Shown: positions 24,509-34,874, counted from the first letter of the stretch. The stretch: DNA of 64,000 nucleotides from Prevotella melaninogenica ATCC 25845 (GCF_000144405.1 NC_014370.1:1059501-1123500); one strand, 5' to 3'. The notes: a model not told the origin generated them from the sequence alone. Numbers and translations are program-made.

Positions 24509-25420
24509 ATGAAACCTACATTATTACTCCTTGCGGCAGGTATGGGAAGCCGCTACGGTGGGCTGAAGCAGCTCGACGAACTGGGTCCTAATGGCGAGAC
24601 CATTATGGACTATTCTATCTATGATGCAATTCAGGCAGGATTTGGTAAGATTGTCTTCGTTATCCGTAAGGATTTCGAGGAGCAGTTCCGTAGCCAAGTT
24701 CTCTCAAAGTATGAGGGTCATATCCCTGCAGAACTTGTATTCCAAAGTATTGATGCACTGCCAGAAGGATTCTCTGTACCAGAAGGTCGTGAGAAGCCAT
24801 GGGGTACAAACCATGCTGTTTTGATGGCAAAGGATGTTATCAAAGAGCCATTCTGCGTTATCAACTGCGATGACTTCTATAACCGCGATTGCTTCAAGGT
24901 TATCGGTAAGTTCCTTGCTGACCTCCCAGAAGGTGCAAGAGACAAGTATGCAATGGTTGGTTTCCGCGTAGGTAACACACTGAGCGAGAATGGTACTGTT
25001 GCTCGTGGTATCTGCTCTACAGATGCTGAAGGAAACTTGACAACTGTTGTTGAGCGTACAGAGATTGAGCGTCGCGATGGCGAAATCAAGTATAAAGACG
25101 ACAATGGTGAGTGGGTAGCTGTAGGTGAGAACACTCCTGTATCTATGAATGTATGGGGTTTCACACCAGACTACTTCGAGTACAGCGAGGCTTACTTCAA
25201 GGAGTTCCTCTCTGATCCAAAGAACATGGAGAATAAGAAGTCTGAATACTTCATCCCATTGATGGTAAACAAGCTCATCAACGATGGTACATCTACCGTG
25301 AAGGTGCTTGACACTACCAGCAAATGGTTTGGCGTAACATACGCTGCCGATCGTCAGAGCGTGGTTGAAAAGATTCAGTCACTGGTTGATGATGGTACAT
25401 ATCCAGCTAAATTGTTCTAA
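24509..25420 (+). CDS. Nucleotidyltransferase (NTP_transferase fold), sugar-phosphate type
   Basis: 303 residues. Seen: the signature LAAGMGSRYGGLKQLDELGP (8-27, nucleotide and Mg binding), PWGTNHAVLMAKDVI, VINCDDFYNRDCF (metal-binding Asp) and GFTPDYFEY. Proteins like this attach NMP to a sugar phosphate, but this group also has members of unknown substrate; no adjacent sugar gene narrows it. Strong own promoter and a terminator after it, so it is a single-gene unit. Codon use looks like that of a well-expressed gene. Confidence 0.85.
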   Translation: MKPTLLLLAAGMGSRYGGLKQLDELGPNGETIMDYSIYDAIQAGFGKIVFVIRKDFEEQFRSQVLSKYEGHIPAELVFQSIDALPEGFSVPEGREKPWGTNHAVLMAKDVIKEPFCVINCDDFYNRDCFKVIGKFLADLPEGARDKYAMVGFRVGNTLSENGTVARGICSTDAEGNLTTVVERTEIERRDGEIKYKDDNGEWVAVGENTPVSMNVWGFTPDYFEYSEAYFKEFLSDPKNMENKKSEYFIPLMVNKLINDGTSTVKVLDTTSKWFGVTYAADRQSVVEKIQSLVDDGTYPAKLF

Positions 25421-25427
25421 TTCATAA

Positions 25428-25507
25428 CCCTGCCTGGGTACTATTTCCGCATACATTCTTCAATATTATTCAAGATGTAAGACGAGTATCCAGGCAGGGA
25501 TTTTTAT
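25428..25507 (+). terminator. Terminator after the nucleotidyltransferase (long loop)
   Basis: CCCTGCCTGG / CCAGGCAGGG perfect 10-bp stem, extendable by GTACT/AGTAT, with a ~50-nt loop and a following TTTTTATTT. Confidence 0.75.
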
Positions 25508-25581
25508 TTCTCTCATTTCTACACACATCGGGTATAACAACCCAAACACCTTTCAAACACACACCAAAGCTTACAGCTATA

Positions 25582-26619
25582 ATGGAATTAAACCTACTAA
25601 ATCAAGAAGAGATTGCAACACTTCGCAATCTTCTTTACAATGCAACAAACATAGTAATCTGTGCGCACAAGTCACCAGATGGTGACGCAACAGGTTCTTC
25701 ACTGGCATGGATGCATTACCTAAACCAAATTGGTAAGACCAATATCAAGGTATGTATGCCTGACGCTACACCCGACTTCCTGCATTGGCTTCCAGGACAT
25801 AATTCCGTTATTCGTTATGACAGACGACCAAAGGAGGTTGAGAAGGCGTTTAAGGAAGCGGACCTCGTTTGCTGTCTTGACTTCAACCAAAACTCACGTG
25901 TAGATGCAATGCAAGAAGTTTTGGAGTCTTCCACAGCCCCTCGCCTACTCATCGACCACCACTTAGAACCTGAAACAAACAACGCATTGACAGTCTCACA
26001 TCCAGAAATGTCAAGTACATGTGAGATTGTCTTCCGTCTGATTAGTCAGTTAGATGGCTACGAGAAGATGACAACCCAATGTGCGTCCTGCATTTATTGT
26101 GGTATGATGACCGACACAGGTGGCTTCACCTATAATTCGTCACGCCCAGAAATATTCTATATTATCGGTCAGCTTCTTGCAAAGAACATTGATAAGGACG
26201 AGATTTATAACCGTGTATTCCACAACTACTCTACCAATGCCCTCCGCCTCCGTGCACACATCATCCTCAATAAAATGAAGGTGATTGAAGAGTTGCACGC
26301 ATCCTATTATACCGTAACAAAAGAGGAAATGGCACAGTTCCATTTCATCAAGGGTGACATGGAAGGACTTGTTAATATTCCACAGCAGATTAAAGGACTC
26401 AAACTAAGTATCTCATTGCGAGAAGATACAGAGAAACCTAAGACTGTACTCGTGAGTCTTCGTTCTTGCAATGGCTTCCACTGTCAACCTATGGCAGCAA
26501 AATTCTTCAATGGTGGTGGTCACGCTGACGCATCAGGTGGAAGACTAAATTGTACCATCGAGGAAGCTGAACAGATTGCTATCAAGGCAATACTATATTA
26601 TAAAGAGGAATTACAATAA
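25582..26619 (+). CDS. DHH-family phosphoesterase (NrnA-like oligoribonuclease / pAp phosphatase)
   Basis: 345 residues. Degrades short oligonucleotides and/or 3'-phosphoadenosine 5'-phosphate. Seen: HKSPDGDATGSS (the first DHH-family metal block), CLDFNQ, LLIDHHLEPE (the DHH motif), CGMMTDTGGF, and the C-terminal DHHA1 signature FFNGGGHADASGG. All metal-ligand blocks look complete. Bacteroidota lack a classic Orn, and NrnA-type enzymes take this role. Followed 81 bases later by the nitroreductase on the same strand, with no terminator seen. Confidence 0.9.
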   Translation: MELNLLNQEEIATLRNLLYNATNIVICAHKSPDGDATGSSLAWMHYLNQIGKTNIKVCMPDATPDFLHWLPGHNSVIRYDRRPKEVEKAFKEADLVCCLDFNQNSRVDAMQEVLESSTAPRLLIDHHLEPETNNALTVSHPEMSSTCEIVFRLISQLDGYEKMTTQCASCIYCGMMTDTGGFTYNSSRPEIFYIIGQLLAKNIDKDEIYNRVFHNYSTNALRLRAHIILNKMKVIEELHASYYTVTKEEMAQFHFIKGDMEGLVNIPQQIKGLKLSISLREDTEKPKTVLVSLRSCNGFHCQPMAAKFFNGGGHADASGGRLNCTIEEAEQIAIKAILYYKEELQ

Positions 26620-26700
26620 ATAAAATCCTTTATAGCGAGAGTATAAATAACAAATTACTTCATAGCTAAATCCACTTGGAAAGCTTATATTTATCAGGTT

Positions 26701-27210
26701 ATGAACATATTAGAATTATCCAAAAAACGCTTTTCTGTACGCAAATATAGTGACACCCCTGTATCAGAAGAAGACTTACAATATATCCTTGAGGTGGCAC
26801 GTATGGCACCATCGGCTGTCAACAAACAGCCATGGAAGTTTGTTATAGTGAAGTCGGATGAGGCACGCAAGCAACTACAAGAATGCTACGACCGCGAATG
26901 GTTCAAGTCGGCACCGCTCTACATCATTTGTATGCGTGAGGTTGAAAAGAACTGGATACGCAAAGAAGACAACAAGCAGCATGGCGATATTGATGTTGCC
27001 ATTGCTACTGAACATCTTTGCTTGGCTGCAACAGAGCGAGGCTTAGGTAGTTGTTGGGTATGTAACTTTAATGTAGCCAAACTAAAGGAGACCTTTCCAT
27101 ATACAGGTTTTGAGCCTGTTGCCATCATTCCTATCGGCCACATAGCTGACGACTGTCCAACGAATGAGAAGAAGCGGAAGACATTAGAAGAAATTACAGA
27201 CTTCATATAA
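26701..27210 (+). CDS. Nitroreductase-family flavoprotein (small)
   Basis: 169 residues; FMN-dependent NAD(P)H oxidoreductase fold. Seen: KKRFSVRKYSDTPVSEEDL (flavin phosphate contact), MAPSAVNKQPWKFV (substrate and flavin loop) and the C-terminal ATERGLGSCWVCNFNVAKL. Physiological substrate unknown; such proteins reduce nitroaromatics or quinones in vitro. Possibly cotranscribed with the NrnA-like gene. Confidence 0.88.
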   Translation: MNILELSKKRFSVRKYSDTPVSEEDLQYILEVARMAPSAVNKQPWKFVIVKSDEARKQLQECYDREWFKSAPLYIICMREVEKNWIRKEDNKQHGDIDVAIATEHLCLAATERGLGSCWVCNFNVAKLKETFPYTGFEPVAIIPIGHIADDCPTNEKKRKTLEEITDFI

Positions 27211-27338
27211 TCCTTATAAACGATTTCTGTTATCTATTCTACATATCCCACATAGGTTATTCATTAGCATCTTATACATATAATGTAACGACCATAACGA
27301 ATCATTCTTCTTATCTTCAAGCGACGTGCTGATGCTCC

Positions 27339-27404
27339 GCACCAATGGTGCTAATGGTTCGCACCAATGGTGTTAACGCTCCACACCACACAACATGATG
27401 CTGA
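27339..27404. repeat. 22-bp hairpin array, locus B (3 units)
   Basis: Units at 27339, 27361 and 27383. The first two have the full consensus hairpin start GCACCAATGGTG; linkers are CTAATGGTTC- and TTAACGCTCC-like; the third unit is decayed. It lies in the 295-bp gap between the nitroreductase and the YccF gene. Confidence 0.8.
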
Positions 27405-27505
27405 AACGAAAGCAAGATGTTGGTAGAATTAGATTCGGAACTTACCTTATAACATTTAAGCAGAGGAGTCCTCTGCACTTTAACATCTTAATTCAACAAT
27501 AAATT

Positions 27506-27883
27506 ATGCGTATTCTTGGAAACATCATTTGGTGGATATTTGGCGGATTAGAGGCTGCTATCGGTTATTTCACAGGTAGTTTAGCACTTGCCATCACCAT
27601 TATCGGCATACCAGCTGCAGTACAAACATTCAAGCTCGGACTCTTGTGCCTATGGCCTTTTGGGGCAGAAGTGAGAGATGGAGAAAGTCTTTCAGGCTGT
27701 ATCACCATTCCACTCAATATCATTTGGATAATCTTTGGTGGTTTATGGGCATGTCTTATCCACATCTTCTTTGGACTACTTCTTGCCATCACGATTATAG
27801 GTATTCCTTTTGCCAAGCAACACTTCAAAATGGCAGGCCTGTCCCTTGCGCCATTTGGTAAAGATGTTGAGCTTAACTTTTAG
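27506..27883 (+). CDS. YccF-family inner-membrane protein
   Basis: 125 residues with two homologous halves, each holding a pair of hydrophobic segments and the motif ITIIGIP (around 30 and 94), then F(K/A)..K/H.. and WPFG or APFG. This is the YccF (DUF307) pattern. Function is unknown in the family. No upstream promoter of the usual type was seen; a hairpin array lies ~100 bases upstream. Confidence 0.85.
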   Translation: MRILGNIIWWIFGGLEAAIGYFTGSLALAITIIGIPAAVQTFKLGLLCLWPFGAEVRDGESLSGCITIPLNIIWIIFGGLWACLIHIFFGLLLAITIIGIPFAKQHFKMAGLSLAPFGKDVELNF

Positions 27884-27963
27884 TCTAAAGCCGAAAATAA
27901 AGACATTTCAAAAACATTTGAATTAAATTCTTTTAAATCCTTGGTAGAACTATTAAAAGTCAG

Positions 27964-27971
27964 TATCTTTG
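27964..27971 (+). promoter_or_regulatory. -7 element (TATCTTTG) deciding the start of the next gene
   Basis: This element overlaps a possible TTG start at 27969, which argues that translation begins at the ATG 27996 instead. Confidence 0.65.
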
Positions 27972-27995
27972 GCAAAAACAAAGGAGAAAAAGCCC

Positions 27996-28661
27996 ATGAT
28001 TACGCAAGACAACTTCAACCAGGAATACGCTGACCCTATAGAGGAGCAGCAGATTCGCCATTTCGTGTGTATCGAAATGGGGCGACAGATACATAGATAC
28101 ATCAAAGCCATGCACGGCAGCAAACAACAGATGTTACGCTTTGAAGAGCATCTGAAAGACCTACCGATGAAGGAAAAGGAGGCTGCTATTGCACGATACA
28201 TCGACTTGAACCGCAAGGTTATCAAAGGATTAGACATGAAGATTGTCTTAGCTCGTGCTATGGCAAACTACTCTGACACCTTCGATTACCTTGTAACATT
28301 GGTCAACGATAAACGAAAGATGGTGAAGTATCTGAACCTTATACGTGAGATTTATATTCAGTATCATGAGGTTATCGAACGAAAAGGAAAGTTTGGTATT
28401 CTCGATCACAGAGGACGTACACTCGTTGAACCGAAGTATGAGTTCCTTCGTACTTGTTATGTCTATGTTGACGACTTACTAACAATGCCGCTCATAGCCC
28501 AATTAGATGGTAAACTTGGCTTGATACTTCCTGACGGTAAGGATACTATTATTGCACCTTTCATCTATGACAGTATATCGCTAAGAGATGAATCACCTTA
28601 TTTCGAAGCAAAGAAAGGAAATAAAAAGATTCTGCTTAACACTGATGGTGAAGAGCAATAA
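27996..28661 (+). CDS. Unknown protein with a WG-repeat-like C-terminal half
   Basis: 221 residues from the ATG at 27996. N-terminal half is helical and charged (EEQQIRHFVCIEMGRQIHRY). C-terminal half has KGKFGILDHRGRTLVEPKYEFL and GKLGLILPDGKDTIIAPFIY, the G-K-x-G-(I/L)-x-D/P-x-G-x-x-x-x-x-P-x-Y/F pattern of WG/KWG repeats, here two copies. No signal peptide. WG-repeat proteins are diverse, so no function is proposed. Confidence 0.7.
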   Translation: MITQDNFNQEYADPIEEQQIRHFVCIEMGRQIHRYIKAMHGSKQQMLRFEEHLKDLPMKEKEAAIARYIDLNRKVIKGLDMKIVLARAMANYSDTFDYLVTLVNDKRKMVKYLNLIREIYIQYHEVIERKGKFGILDHRGRTLVEPKYEFLRTCYVYVDDLLTMPLIAQLDGKLGLILPDGKDTIIAPFIYDSISLRDESPYFEAKKGNKKILLNTDGEEQ

Positions 28662-28666
28662 AACAA

Positions 28667-28704
28667 AAAAGAGCTGTAACTGCCAAAGCGGTTACAGCTC
28701 TTTT
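28667..28704. terminator. Bidirectional terminator
   Basis: AAAAGAGCTGTAAC / GTTACAGCTCTTTT perfect 14-bp stem with a 10-nt loop, between convergent genes. Confidence 0.93.
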
Positions 28705-28725
28705 AATATTACAATATAATACGAT

Positions 28726-29130
28726 TTAAATCTTCTTCAGCAAAGCAGCCAAACCTTCAAGCTGTTCCTGCCACATAGTAATCTTACTATTCACCTTGTC
28801 AAGATCAACACCCTGATTCAGTTCTGGTGAATCACGCTGCTGCTGCAACAAACTGATATACTGATTTACAAGTGCCATCTTAGCCTTGACAGTCTTCTTC
28901 TTTGGATAGCCACGTTTCTCAACCTCACGCTGATACTGCTCAGATATTGCATTGATCTGACGACCACACTCTTCATACTGGCTTAACCATTGCTGGTAAG
29001 CTGCGCTATTCTGCTTGTTTTCAAACTGTGTAATGCTTGCAGATTCACCTATCTGCTCATATGAGCTTTGTGCCATACCCATCATTGGAAGGGCTAACAA
29101 AGCAATAACCAATAATTTCTTAACTCTCAT
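28726..29130 (-). CDS. Small exported protein, unknown
   Basis: 134 residues with a clear signal peptide (MRVKKLLVIALLALPMMGMAQ, 1-21). The mature part is predicted all-helical and Gln/Glu-rich (QWLSQYEECGRQINAISEQY, then VNSKITMWQEQLEGLAALLK), probably coiled coil. No family recognised. It is divergent from uvrA; its promoter is TATATTTG on the minus strand at 29163-29170, while a TAATTTTG for uvrA lies at 29203-29210. Confidence 0.7.
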   Translation of the reverse strand: MRVKKLLVIALLALPMMGMAQSSYEQIGESASITQFENKQNSAAYQQWLSQYEECGRQINAISEQYQREVEKRGYPKKKTVKAKMALVNQYISLLQQQRDSPELNQGVDLDKVNSKITMWQEQLEGLAALLKKI

Positions 29131-29162
29131 AATTGTGTTCTTTTAAAATCAAATATCGCGTG

Positions 29163-29210
29163 CAAATATAAAGTAAATATCAGAAAGAACCAAAGTTTTT
29201 TGTAATTTTG
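29163..29210. promoter_or_regulatory. Divergent promoter pair (exported protein / uvrA paralogue)
   Basis: CAAATATA (29163-29170; TATATTTG on the minus strand) and TAATTTTG (29203-29210, plus strand) face away from each other, about 32 bp apart. Confidence 0.65.
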
Positions 29211-29281
29211 CATATTGCGATTAATCCTTTAAATCTCTTTTAAGAGTATGTAAGGATAAATGTAGAATAAAGTTGAAAAAT

Positions 29282-32158
29282 ATGAATAAATATATTGAGG
29301 TAAAAGGAGCTAAGGTTAACAACCTAAAAAATATAGATGTAAGAATCCCTCAAGGTAAGTTTGTTGCCATTACTGGCGTATCAGGTTCGGGCAAGTCATC
29401 GCTTGCTTTCGACACACTCTACGCTGAAGGACAACGCCGATATGTGGAAAGTCTTTCTGCTTATGCCCGTCAGTTCTTAGGCAGAATGTCTAAACCTGAG
29501 GTCGACTTTATCAAAGGACTCCCCCCTGCTATTGCCATTGAGCAAAAGGTTATATCCCGTAACCCACGCTCAACAGTGGGCACTTCTACCGAGATATACG
29601 AATATCTCCGTCTTCTTTATGCCCGTATTGGTAGGACTTTTAGTCCTATTACTGGCGAAGAGGTAAAGCATCATTCCGTTGAAGACGTCATTGAGAAAGT
29701 CATGTCCTACTCAGAAGGAACAAAGTTCTGTATCCTTGCTCCTCTTCACATCGTTGAAGGGCGAAGCGTACAGAACCAACTTGAGATGGAGATGCAGGAA
29801 GGTTATGCACGTATCTATGTAGATAATGACTTTATCCGCATAGAAGACTGGCTTGAACAAAACCCTGCTGATGATGACAATAAAAGCACGGCAAAGGATA
29901 AAGCAAAGAATATCTATCTCGTTATTGACCGTTTGTCAGTTGACAACTCCAAAGATACACTGACCCGACTCACTGACTCTTGCGAGACCGCTTTTTATGA
30001 GGGCGACGGCAATATGCAGTTAATGATTCTACCAGCTAAGCTTACTTATGATTTCTCCACACGCTTTGAAGCAGACGGCATACGCTTTGAAGAACCGAAC
30101 GACAACATGTTTTCGTTCAATTCTCCCCTCGGTGCATGCCCGACTTGTGAGGGTTTTGGTCGTGTCATCGGAATCGATGAGAAGTTAGTTATCCCTGACT
30201 CGTCTCTTTCTGTCTATGATGGCTGTGTACAATGTTGGCACGGCGAGAAGATGGCAGCATGGAAAGATGAGTTCTGCAGACGTGCTGCAAAAGACAACTT
30301 CCCTATCTTTAAGCCTTATTTTGAGCTAACAAAGGCAGAGAAGGAAAGCCTTTGGAAGGGTCTACCAAGCGAAAGAAAGAAAGACATTCACGACCGTATC
30401 TGTATTGACGCCTTCTTCCAAATGCTGAAAGAGAACCAATACAAGATTCAATACCGCGTCATGCTCAGTCGTTATCGTGGTAAAACAGTTTGTCCAGACT
30501 GCCACGGTACGAAGCTAAAGAAGGAGGCTACATGGGTGAAGATAGGTGGCATGGCTATCACCGACCTCGTTGATATGCCAATCATCAACCTTAAACAATG
30601 GTTTGACAATCTGAAACTAACAGAGCATGAACAGGAAGTCAGTAAGCGACTGATGACCGAGATAACAAGTCGTTTGCAGTTCCTTTTAGATGTAGGATTG
30701 GGCTATCTCACTCTTAACCGCCAATCAAACTCATTGAGTGGTGGTGAGAGTCAACGCATCAATCTCACAACCTCCCTTGGTTCTTCTCTCGTTGGTTCTC
30801 TCTATATACTTGACGAACCTTCCATTGGTTTGCACAGTCGAGATACAGACCGCCTCATTCATGTACTGAAGGAACTTAAAGCATTAGGTAACACAGTGGT
30901 TGTCGTGGAACATGATGAGGAAATCATGCGTGCTGCCGACTACTTGATTGACGTTGGACCAGATGCAGGTAGACTTGGCGGAGAGATTGTTTTCGAAGGT
31001 AAAGTATCTGATATCAAGCGAATAGAGGGAGGCATTAAAGAAAAAAAGAATACCCAATCACAGCAATTATTGGAGCAGTACCCCCGTTCATATACCATTA
31101 AATACCTCACAGGAACGGAAGTTATCGAAACACCTACAAGTCGTCGACCATGGAATATGGCGATAGAATTGAAGGGAGCACGCATGAATAATCTTAAGGG
31201 TGTTGACGTAAAGTTCCCTCTGAATGTCTTTACTGTAGTGACAGGAGTCAGTGGTAGCGGAAAGTCTTCCCTTGTGAAAGGTATACTCTACCCTGCCCTC
31301 AAACGCCATTTGGATGAGGTTGCCGACACACCAGGTGAATATTCTTCTCTTGGAGGTGACTGGAAGCAGATTAAACACGTTGAGTTTGTAGATCAAAACC
31401 CTATCGGTAAGAGTACACGCTCTAACCCTGCGACTTACGTGAAAGCATACGACGAAATCAGAAAGCTATTTGCTGACCAGCAGTTATCAAAGCAGATGGG
31501 CTTTACACCACAGTATTTCTCATTCAACACAGAGGGGGGACGCTGCGAAGAATGTAAGGGTGCGGGTGTCATTACAGTGGAGATGCAGTTTATGGCAGAC
31601 CTTGTCTTAGAATGTGAGGAGTGTCACGGACAACGCTTTAAGCGTGAGATTCTTGACGTACAGTTCCAAGGTAAGAATATCAACGACGTCTTGAACATGA
31701 CTGTGTCTGAGGCTATCCAATTCTTCAGTGAGCACAAACGCAAAGCGATTGTCAACCGATTGAAGCCTTTGGAAGATGTTGGATTAGGCTACATCAAACT
31801 CGGACAAAGTTCTTCTACCCTCTCTGGCGGTGAGAACCAACGTGTGAAACTTGCCTACTTCATTGGACAAGAACAGCAAGAGCCAACACTCTTCATCTTT
31901 GATGAGCCAACAACAGGTCTACACTTCCATGATATCGATCGTCTACTGCATGCTTTCAATGCGCTCATCGAACGTGGACATACGATATTAGTCATCGAAC
32001 ATAACCTTGATGTCATCAAGTGTGCTGACCATGTCATCGACCTTGGTCCTGATGGAGGTGATAAGGGTGGAAACCTCGTAATAGCTGCTACACCAGAAGA
32101 GGTGGCTCGCTGCAAGGAGAGTTTGACAGGTAAGTATTTAGCTGAAAAGCTAAAGTAG
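29282..32158 (+). CDS. uvrA: UvrA-family excinuclease ABC subunit A, paralogue 1
   Basis: 958 residues from the ATG at 29282 (a TTG 9 bases earlier is possible). UvrA finds bulky DNA lesions with UvrB in nucleotide excision repair. Seen: two ABC ATPase halves, Walker [10 protein letters not shown] near the N-terminus and again after residue 650, signature LSGGESQR and LSGGENQR, and zinc-binding CxxC pairs CPTC/CPDC and CEEC/CEEC. Between the halves is an insertion with a Lys-rich segment ([10 protein letters not shown]). It is about as different from the second UvrA here (37729-40557) as separate subfamilies would be. Which of the two acts in main repair cannot be told from sequence alone. 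Confidence 0.93.
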   Translation: MNKYIEVKGAKVNNLKNIDVRIPQGKFVAITGVSGSGKSSLAFDTLYAEGQRRYVESLSAYARQFLGRMSKPEVDFIKGLPPAIAIEQKVISRNPRSTVGTSTEIYEYLRLLYARIGRTFSPITGEEVKHHSVEDVIEKVMSYSEGTKFCILAPLHIVEGRSVQNQLEMEMQEGYARIYVDNDFIRIEDWLEQNPADDDNKSTAKDKAKNIYLVIDRLSVDNSKDTLTRLTDSCETAFYEGDGNMQLMILPAKLTYDFSTRFEADGIRFEEPNDNMFSFNSPLGACPTCEGFGRVIGIDEKLVIPDSSLSVYDGCVQCWHGEKMAAWKDEFCRRAAKDNFPIFKPYFELTKAEKESLWKGLPSERKKDIHDRICIDAFFQMLKENQYKIQYRVMLSRYRGKTVCPDCHGTKLKKEATWVKIGGMAITDLVDMPIINLKQWFDNLKLTEHEQEVSKRLMTEITSRLQFLLDVGLGYLTLNRQSNSLSGGESQRINLTTSLGSSLVGSLYILDEPSIGLHSRDTDRLIHVLKELKALGNTVVVVEHDEEIMRAADYLIDVGPDAGRLGGEIVFEGKVSDIKRIEGGIKEKKNTQSQQLLEQYPRSYTIKYLTGTEVIETPTSRRPWNMAIELKGARMNNLKGVDVKFPLNVFTVVTGVSGSGKSSLVKGILYPALKRHLDEVADTPGEYSSLGGDWKQIKHVEFVDQNPIGKSTRSNPATYVKAYDEIRKLFADQQLSKQMGFTPQYFSFNTEGGRCEECKGAGVITVEMQFMADLVLECEECHGQRFKREILDVQFQGKNINDVLNMTVSEAIQFFSEHKRKAIVNRLKPLEDVGLGYIKLGQSSSTLSGGENQRVKLAYFIGQEQQEPTLFIFDEPTTGLHFHDIDRLLHAFNALIERGHTILVIEHNLDVIKCADHVIDLGPDGGDKGGNLVIAATPEEVARCKESLTGKYLAEKLK

Positions 32159-32164
32159 ATGAAC

Positions 32165-32225
32165 TTCTATAACTTAGCGTAGCAAGCCCCTAATCAAATA
32201 AGCAATATGTGTTTAGGACTGTGTA
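32165..32225 (+). repeat. Dispersed intergenic repeat, family 1 (partial copy)
   Basis: ATAACTTAGCGTAGCAAGCC followed by CAATATGTGTTTAGG keeps the start and a late motif of the family but lacks the middle. It is just after the uvrA stop codon. Confidence 0.5.
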
Positions 32226-32287
32226 GCCCTTTTTTGATAATAAATTACACACCTTCTAATAATAGATTACAAGGTATTTAGTGCTTA

Positions 32288-32353
32288 GCACCATTAGTGC
32301 GAACGCTCCGCACAACATGTGCGGGGCGTTCGCACATTATGTTTTAGGCAACA
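32288..32353. repeat. 22-bp hairpin array, locus C (3 units)
   Basis: Units at 32288, 32310 and 32332. The second hairpin, GCACAACATGTGC, carries a paired change (A-T for C-G) that keeps the stem. The flanking linkers GAACGCTCC and GGGGCGTTC also pair, making one long hairpin. It lies between convergent uvrA and the POT transporter gene. The left flank matches the right flank of locus D in reverse. Confidence 0.85.
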
Positions 32354-32472
32354 ATACGTTGATAAAAGGATAAAAAGAAGGAAGGATTATCACCCTTATA
32401 ATAAGATAGTAAGACGCTAATCGACTTACTTATATGATAGATATATTGATCATTCAAATATGATTACATGAT

Positions 32473-32507
32473 AAAAGGCTGAACTCTTTCTTTGAGTTCA
32501 GCCTTTT
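32473..32507. terminator. Bidirectional terminator
   Basis: AAAAGGCTGAACTC / GAGTTCAGCCTTTT perfect 14-bp stem, 7-nt loop, just past the POT transporter stop codon. Confidence 0.93.
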
Positions 32508-32544
32508 ATTATATCATAAAATCTAAATCCGCGAGAGGCTACCT

Positions 32545-34074
32545 TTATGCAACCTTCTCCAAACGCTTCATCATAAGGAACATGAAACCAGCGGAGAGGA
32601 GACAAAGTACAATAAAGACAGACCATACAATTGTCAGAGGTATGTCGTTCCACAAGAAACCACCAACGCTGACAAGCAGGTTACCGATAGCTGTAGCAAC
32701 AAACCATCCACCCATCATTGTACCCTTATACTTTGGAGGAGCAACCTTACTAACGAAGCTGATACCCATAGGACTAAGCAACAACTCACCGAAAGTAAGA
32801 ATGAGATAGGTGCCAATCAACCAGTTACCAGAAGCAAATGGAACAGTCTCGCCAGCAGCCTTTGCTGCATCCTGCTCGTTAGGAGTTAGCAAACCACGTG
32901 ATGCCAAAACCATAAGCAAGTAAGCACTACCTGCGATAATCATACCGTAAGCAATCTTACGAGGCGCAGTTGGTTCCTTGCCCTTAGCTGCTAAAGCACC
33001 AAAGATTGCCATACTGACAGGAGTCAAAGCTACTACATAGAATGGGTTAAACTGCTGGAAAATAGGAGCACTAACATCAACAGGACCACCAATATTATGA
33101 TACTTATAAACCAATACTCCTACGGCTGCAAGGAATACAACAGTAGAAATCAGCTTAGCCTTAGAAGTTTTACTCTGGAAGAATGACATTAGACTGTAAA
33201 TCATGAAGATAATCATCACAAGGTTGATTACATCAAATGCCATTGTTTGCACACCCTCTGACTTTGGACTAACAAACTCATCAGCAAAGAAAGTCAGTGT
33301 AAGACCATTCTGATGGAACGACATCCAGAAGAAGATAACAACAGCAAAAACAAGACAAAGTGCAACGATACGCTCCTTAGTCTGCTGTGGGGTGAGTTCT
33401 TCTGTAGCAACTGTAGTGTCAGTCTTCTTACTCTTACCTGCACCAGCTTCAACATGTCTGAATGTGCTGCGGAAAGCATAATAAATCATCATAGAAACGA
33501 TCAAGGAAACACAAGCAACTGCAAAAGAGAAGTGGTAAGCATCATTACCAGAATAACCAAGCGAATGCTCAGCCCACTCCTTAATTCTCACAGCTGCTGT
33601 AGGAGCAAAGAGTGCACCAATGTTGATTGCCATGTAGAAGATAGAGAAACCTGAATCGCGCTTTGCTGACAGTTCTGGTGCATCATAAAGATTACCCACC
33701 ATCACCTGTAGGTTACCCTTGAACAAGCCTGTTCCAAGACTAACAAGTAACAAAGCACCAAACATTGCTGCATAACCCATTACTCCTCCACCCAATGGGA
33801 TAGACAAGAATAGATAGCCCGCAAACATGACGATAATACCAATAGTCACCATCTTTCCATAGCCAAACTTGTCGGCCATGATACCACCGACCAATGGCAA
33901 GAAATAAACTAAGGCAAGGAAAACACCATAAATCAAGCCAGCTGTATTACCAGATAACCCGAAATTGGCTCTTAAAAATAAAGAGAAAACAGCTATCATG
34001 GTATAATAGCCGAAACGCTCACCAGTATTGGCTAATGCCAATGCATACAGTGCTTTAGGTTGGTTCTCAAACAT
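32545..34074 (-). CDS. Proton-dependent oligopeptide transporter (POT/PTR family)
   Basis: 509-residue inner-membrane transporter with about 12-14 hydrophobic segments. Seen: N-terminal NTGERFGYYTMIAVFSLFLR (the ExxERF/Y-type POT motif), GGIMADKFGYGKMV, and QVMVGNLYDAPELSAKRDSGFSIFYMAINIGALFAP (the PTR2 signature region). Takes up di- and tripeptides with protons, which suits a peptide-fermenting organism. Followed on the same strand by no close gene; upstream, 24 bases away, is the barrel-protein gene, so they may share a transcript. Confidence 0.93.
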   Translation of the reverse strand: MFENQPKALYALALANTGERFGYYTMIAVFSLFLRANFGLSGNTAGLIYGVFLALVYFLPLVGGIMADKFGYGKMVTIGIIVMFAGYLFLSIPLGGGVMGYAAMFGALLLVSLGTGLFKGNLQVMVGNLYDAPELSAKRDSGFSIFYMAINIGALFAPTAAVRIKEWAEHSLGYSGNDAYHFSFAVACVSLIVSMMIYYAFRSTFRHVEAGAGKSKKTDTTVATEELTPQQTKERIVALCLVFAVVIFFWMSFHQNGLTLTFFADEFVSPKSEGVQTMAFDVINLVMIIFMIYSLMSFFQSKTSKAKLISTVVFLAAVGVLVYKYHNIGGPVDVSAPIFQQFNPFYVVALTPVSMAIFGALAAKGKEPTAPRKIAYGMIIAGSAYLLMVLASRGLLTPNEQDAAKAAGETVPFASGNWLIGTYLILTFGELLLSPMGISFVSKVAPPKYKGTMMGGWFVATAIGNLLVSVGGFLWNDIPLTIVWSVFIVLCLLSAGFMFLMMKRLEKVA

Positions 34075-34098
34075 AATGATAAAATTATAGGTTAATTA

Positions 34099-34848
34099 TT
34101 ACTTTGTTTTTACAATGTCAAAAAGGTAGGTAGCCTTAACTACGATATTACCATAGTTAGACTTGCCAAAATAGTCTTTCTTTGAACTTCCATAGATATT
34201 ACTCAATCCATAGTAGTAACGGGCTTCAAGTAGGAAATGACCTACATGTCGGTTGCTATACTCTAAACCTAAGCCAGCTGCAATACCGTAGTCTAACTTC
34301 TTTTCTACTGGCATTGACTCCTGTGCTGTTACCGCATTGCTTCGCCCTGTACCATCAGTAGCAAGATTTGGGGTGTCATAGTTCTTTGATGTTGACTCTC
34401 CAAGGTAGAGTCCTAACTGTGGTCCTGCTTGGAAGAAGAAGTTAAAACCGTTCTGTTCACGCCCCCATGCGAGGTGTGCAAAGACCGGAATCTGAATATA
34501 GTTAACAGTGCGTGAATAAGCTTCAGCAGCCCCATTAGAGTTGATAACAGGCTGATCCGTACCAGTCAAAATCTTCTCTTTCCATCCGATTGAGGCATAG
34601 TTCACCTCACCATAGATAGAACAAATAGTATTAAAGTACTTCTCGCACACATAACGAACACTCAATCCTCCAGTTACTCCACCATGCATAGATTGTCTTA
34701 CACTCGGAGTGAAGCCCACATTAGAGAGTACGTAACCACCATTTACACCAATAGCAAAGTCGTTACGATGGTCTCCTATCTGCGCTGAAGCAGTCAGCGG
34801 CAGCGCAAGTAGGATAACAACTAATAATCTTGAGATTCTATTCTTCAT
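34099..34848 (-). CDS. Outer-membrane beta-barrel protein (PorT-like family)
   Basis: 249 residues: signal peptide (to TASAQ, ~23), then alternating strands typical of an 8-10-stranded barrel (NDFAIGVNGGYVLSNVGFTP, GGVTGGLSVRYVCEKYF, ICSIYGEVNYASIGWKEK, LDYGIAAGLGLEYSN, FLLEARYYYGLSNIY), ending in a strand. Fits the Bacteroidota outer-membrane barrel domain family annotated PorT-like. Lies 26 bases after the LysM protein gene, so the pair is probably an operon. The role is unknown. Confidence 0.8.
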   Translation of the reverse strand: MKNRISRLLVVILLALPLTASAQIGDHRNDFAIGVNGGYVLSNVGFTPSVRQSMHGGVTGGLSVRYVCEKYFNTICSIYGEVNYASIGWKEKILTGTDQPVINSNGAAEAYSRTVNYIQIPVFAHLAWGREQNGFNFFFQAGPQLGLYLGESTSKNYDTPNLATDGTGRSNAVTAQESMPVEKKLDYGIAAGLGLEYSNRHVGHFLLEARYYYGLSNIYGSSKKDYFGKSNYGNIVVKATYLFDIVKTK

Positions 34849-34874
34849 TTTTGAATAAGGTTCTCTACAACAGT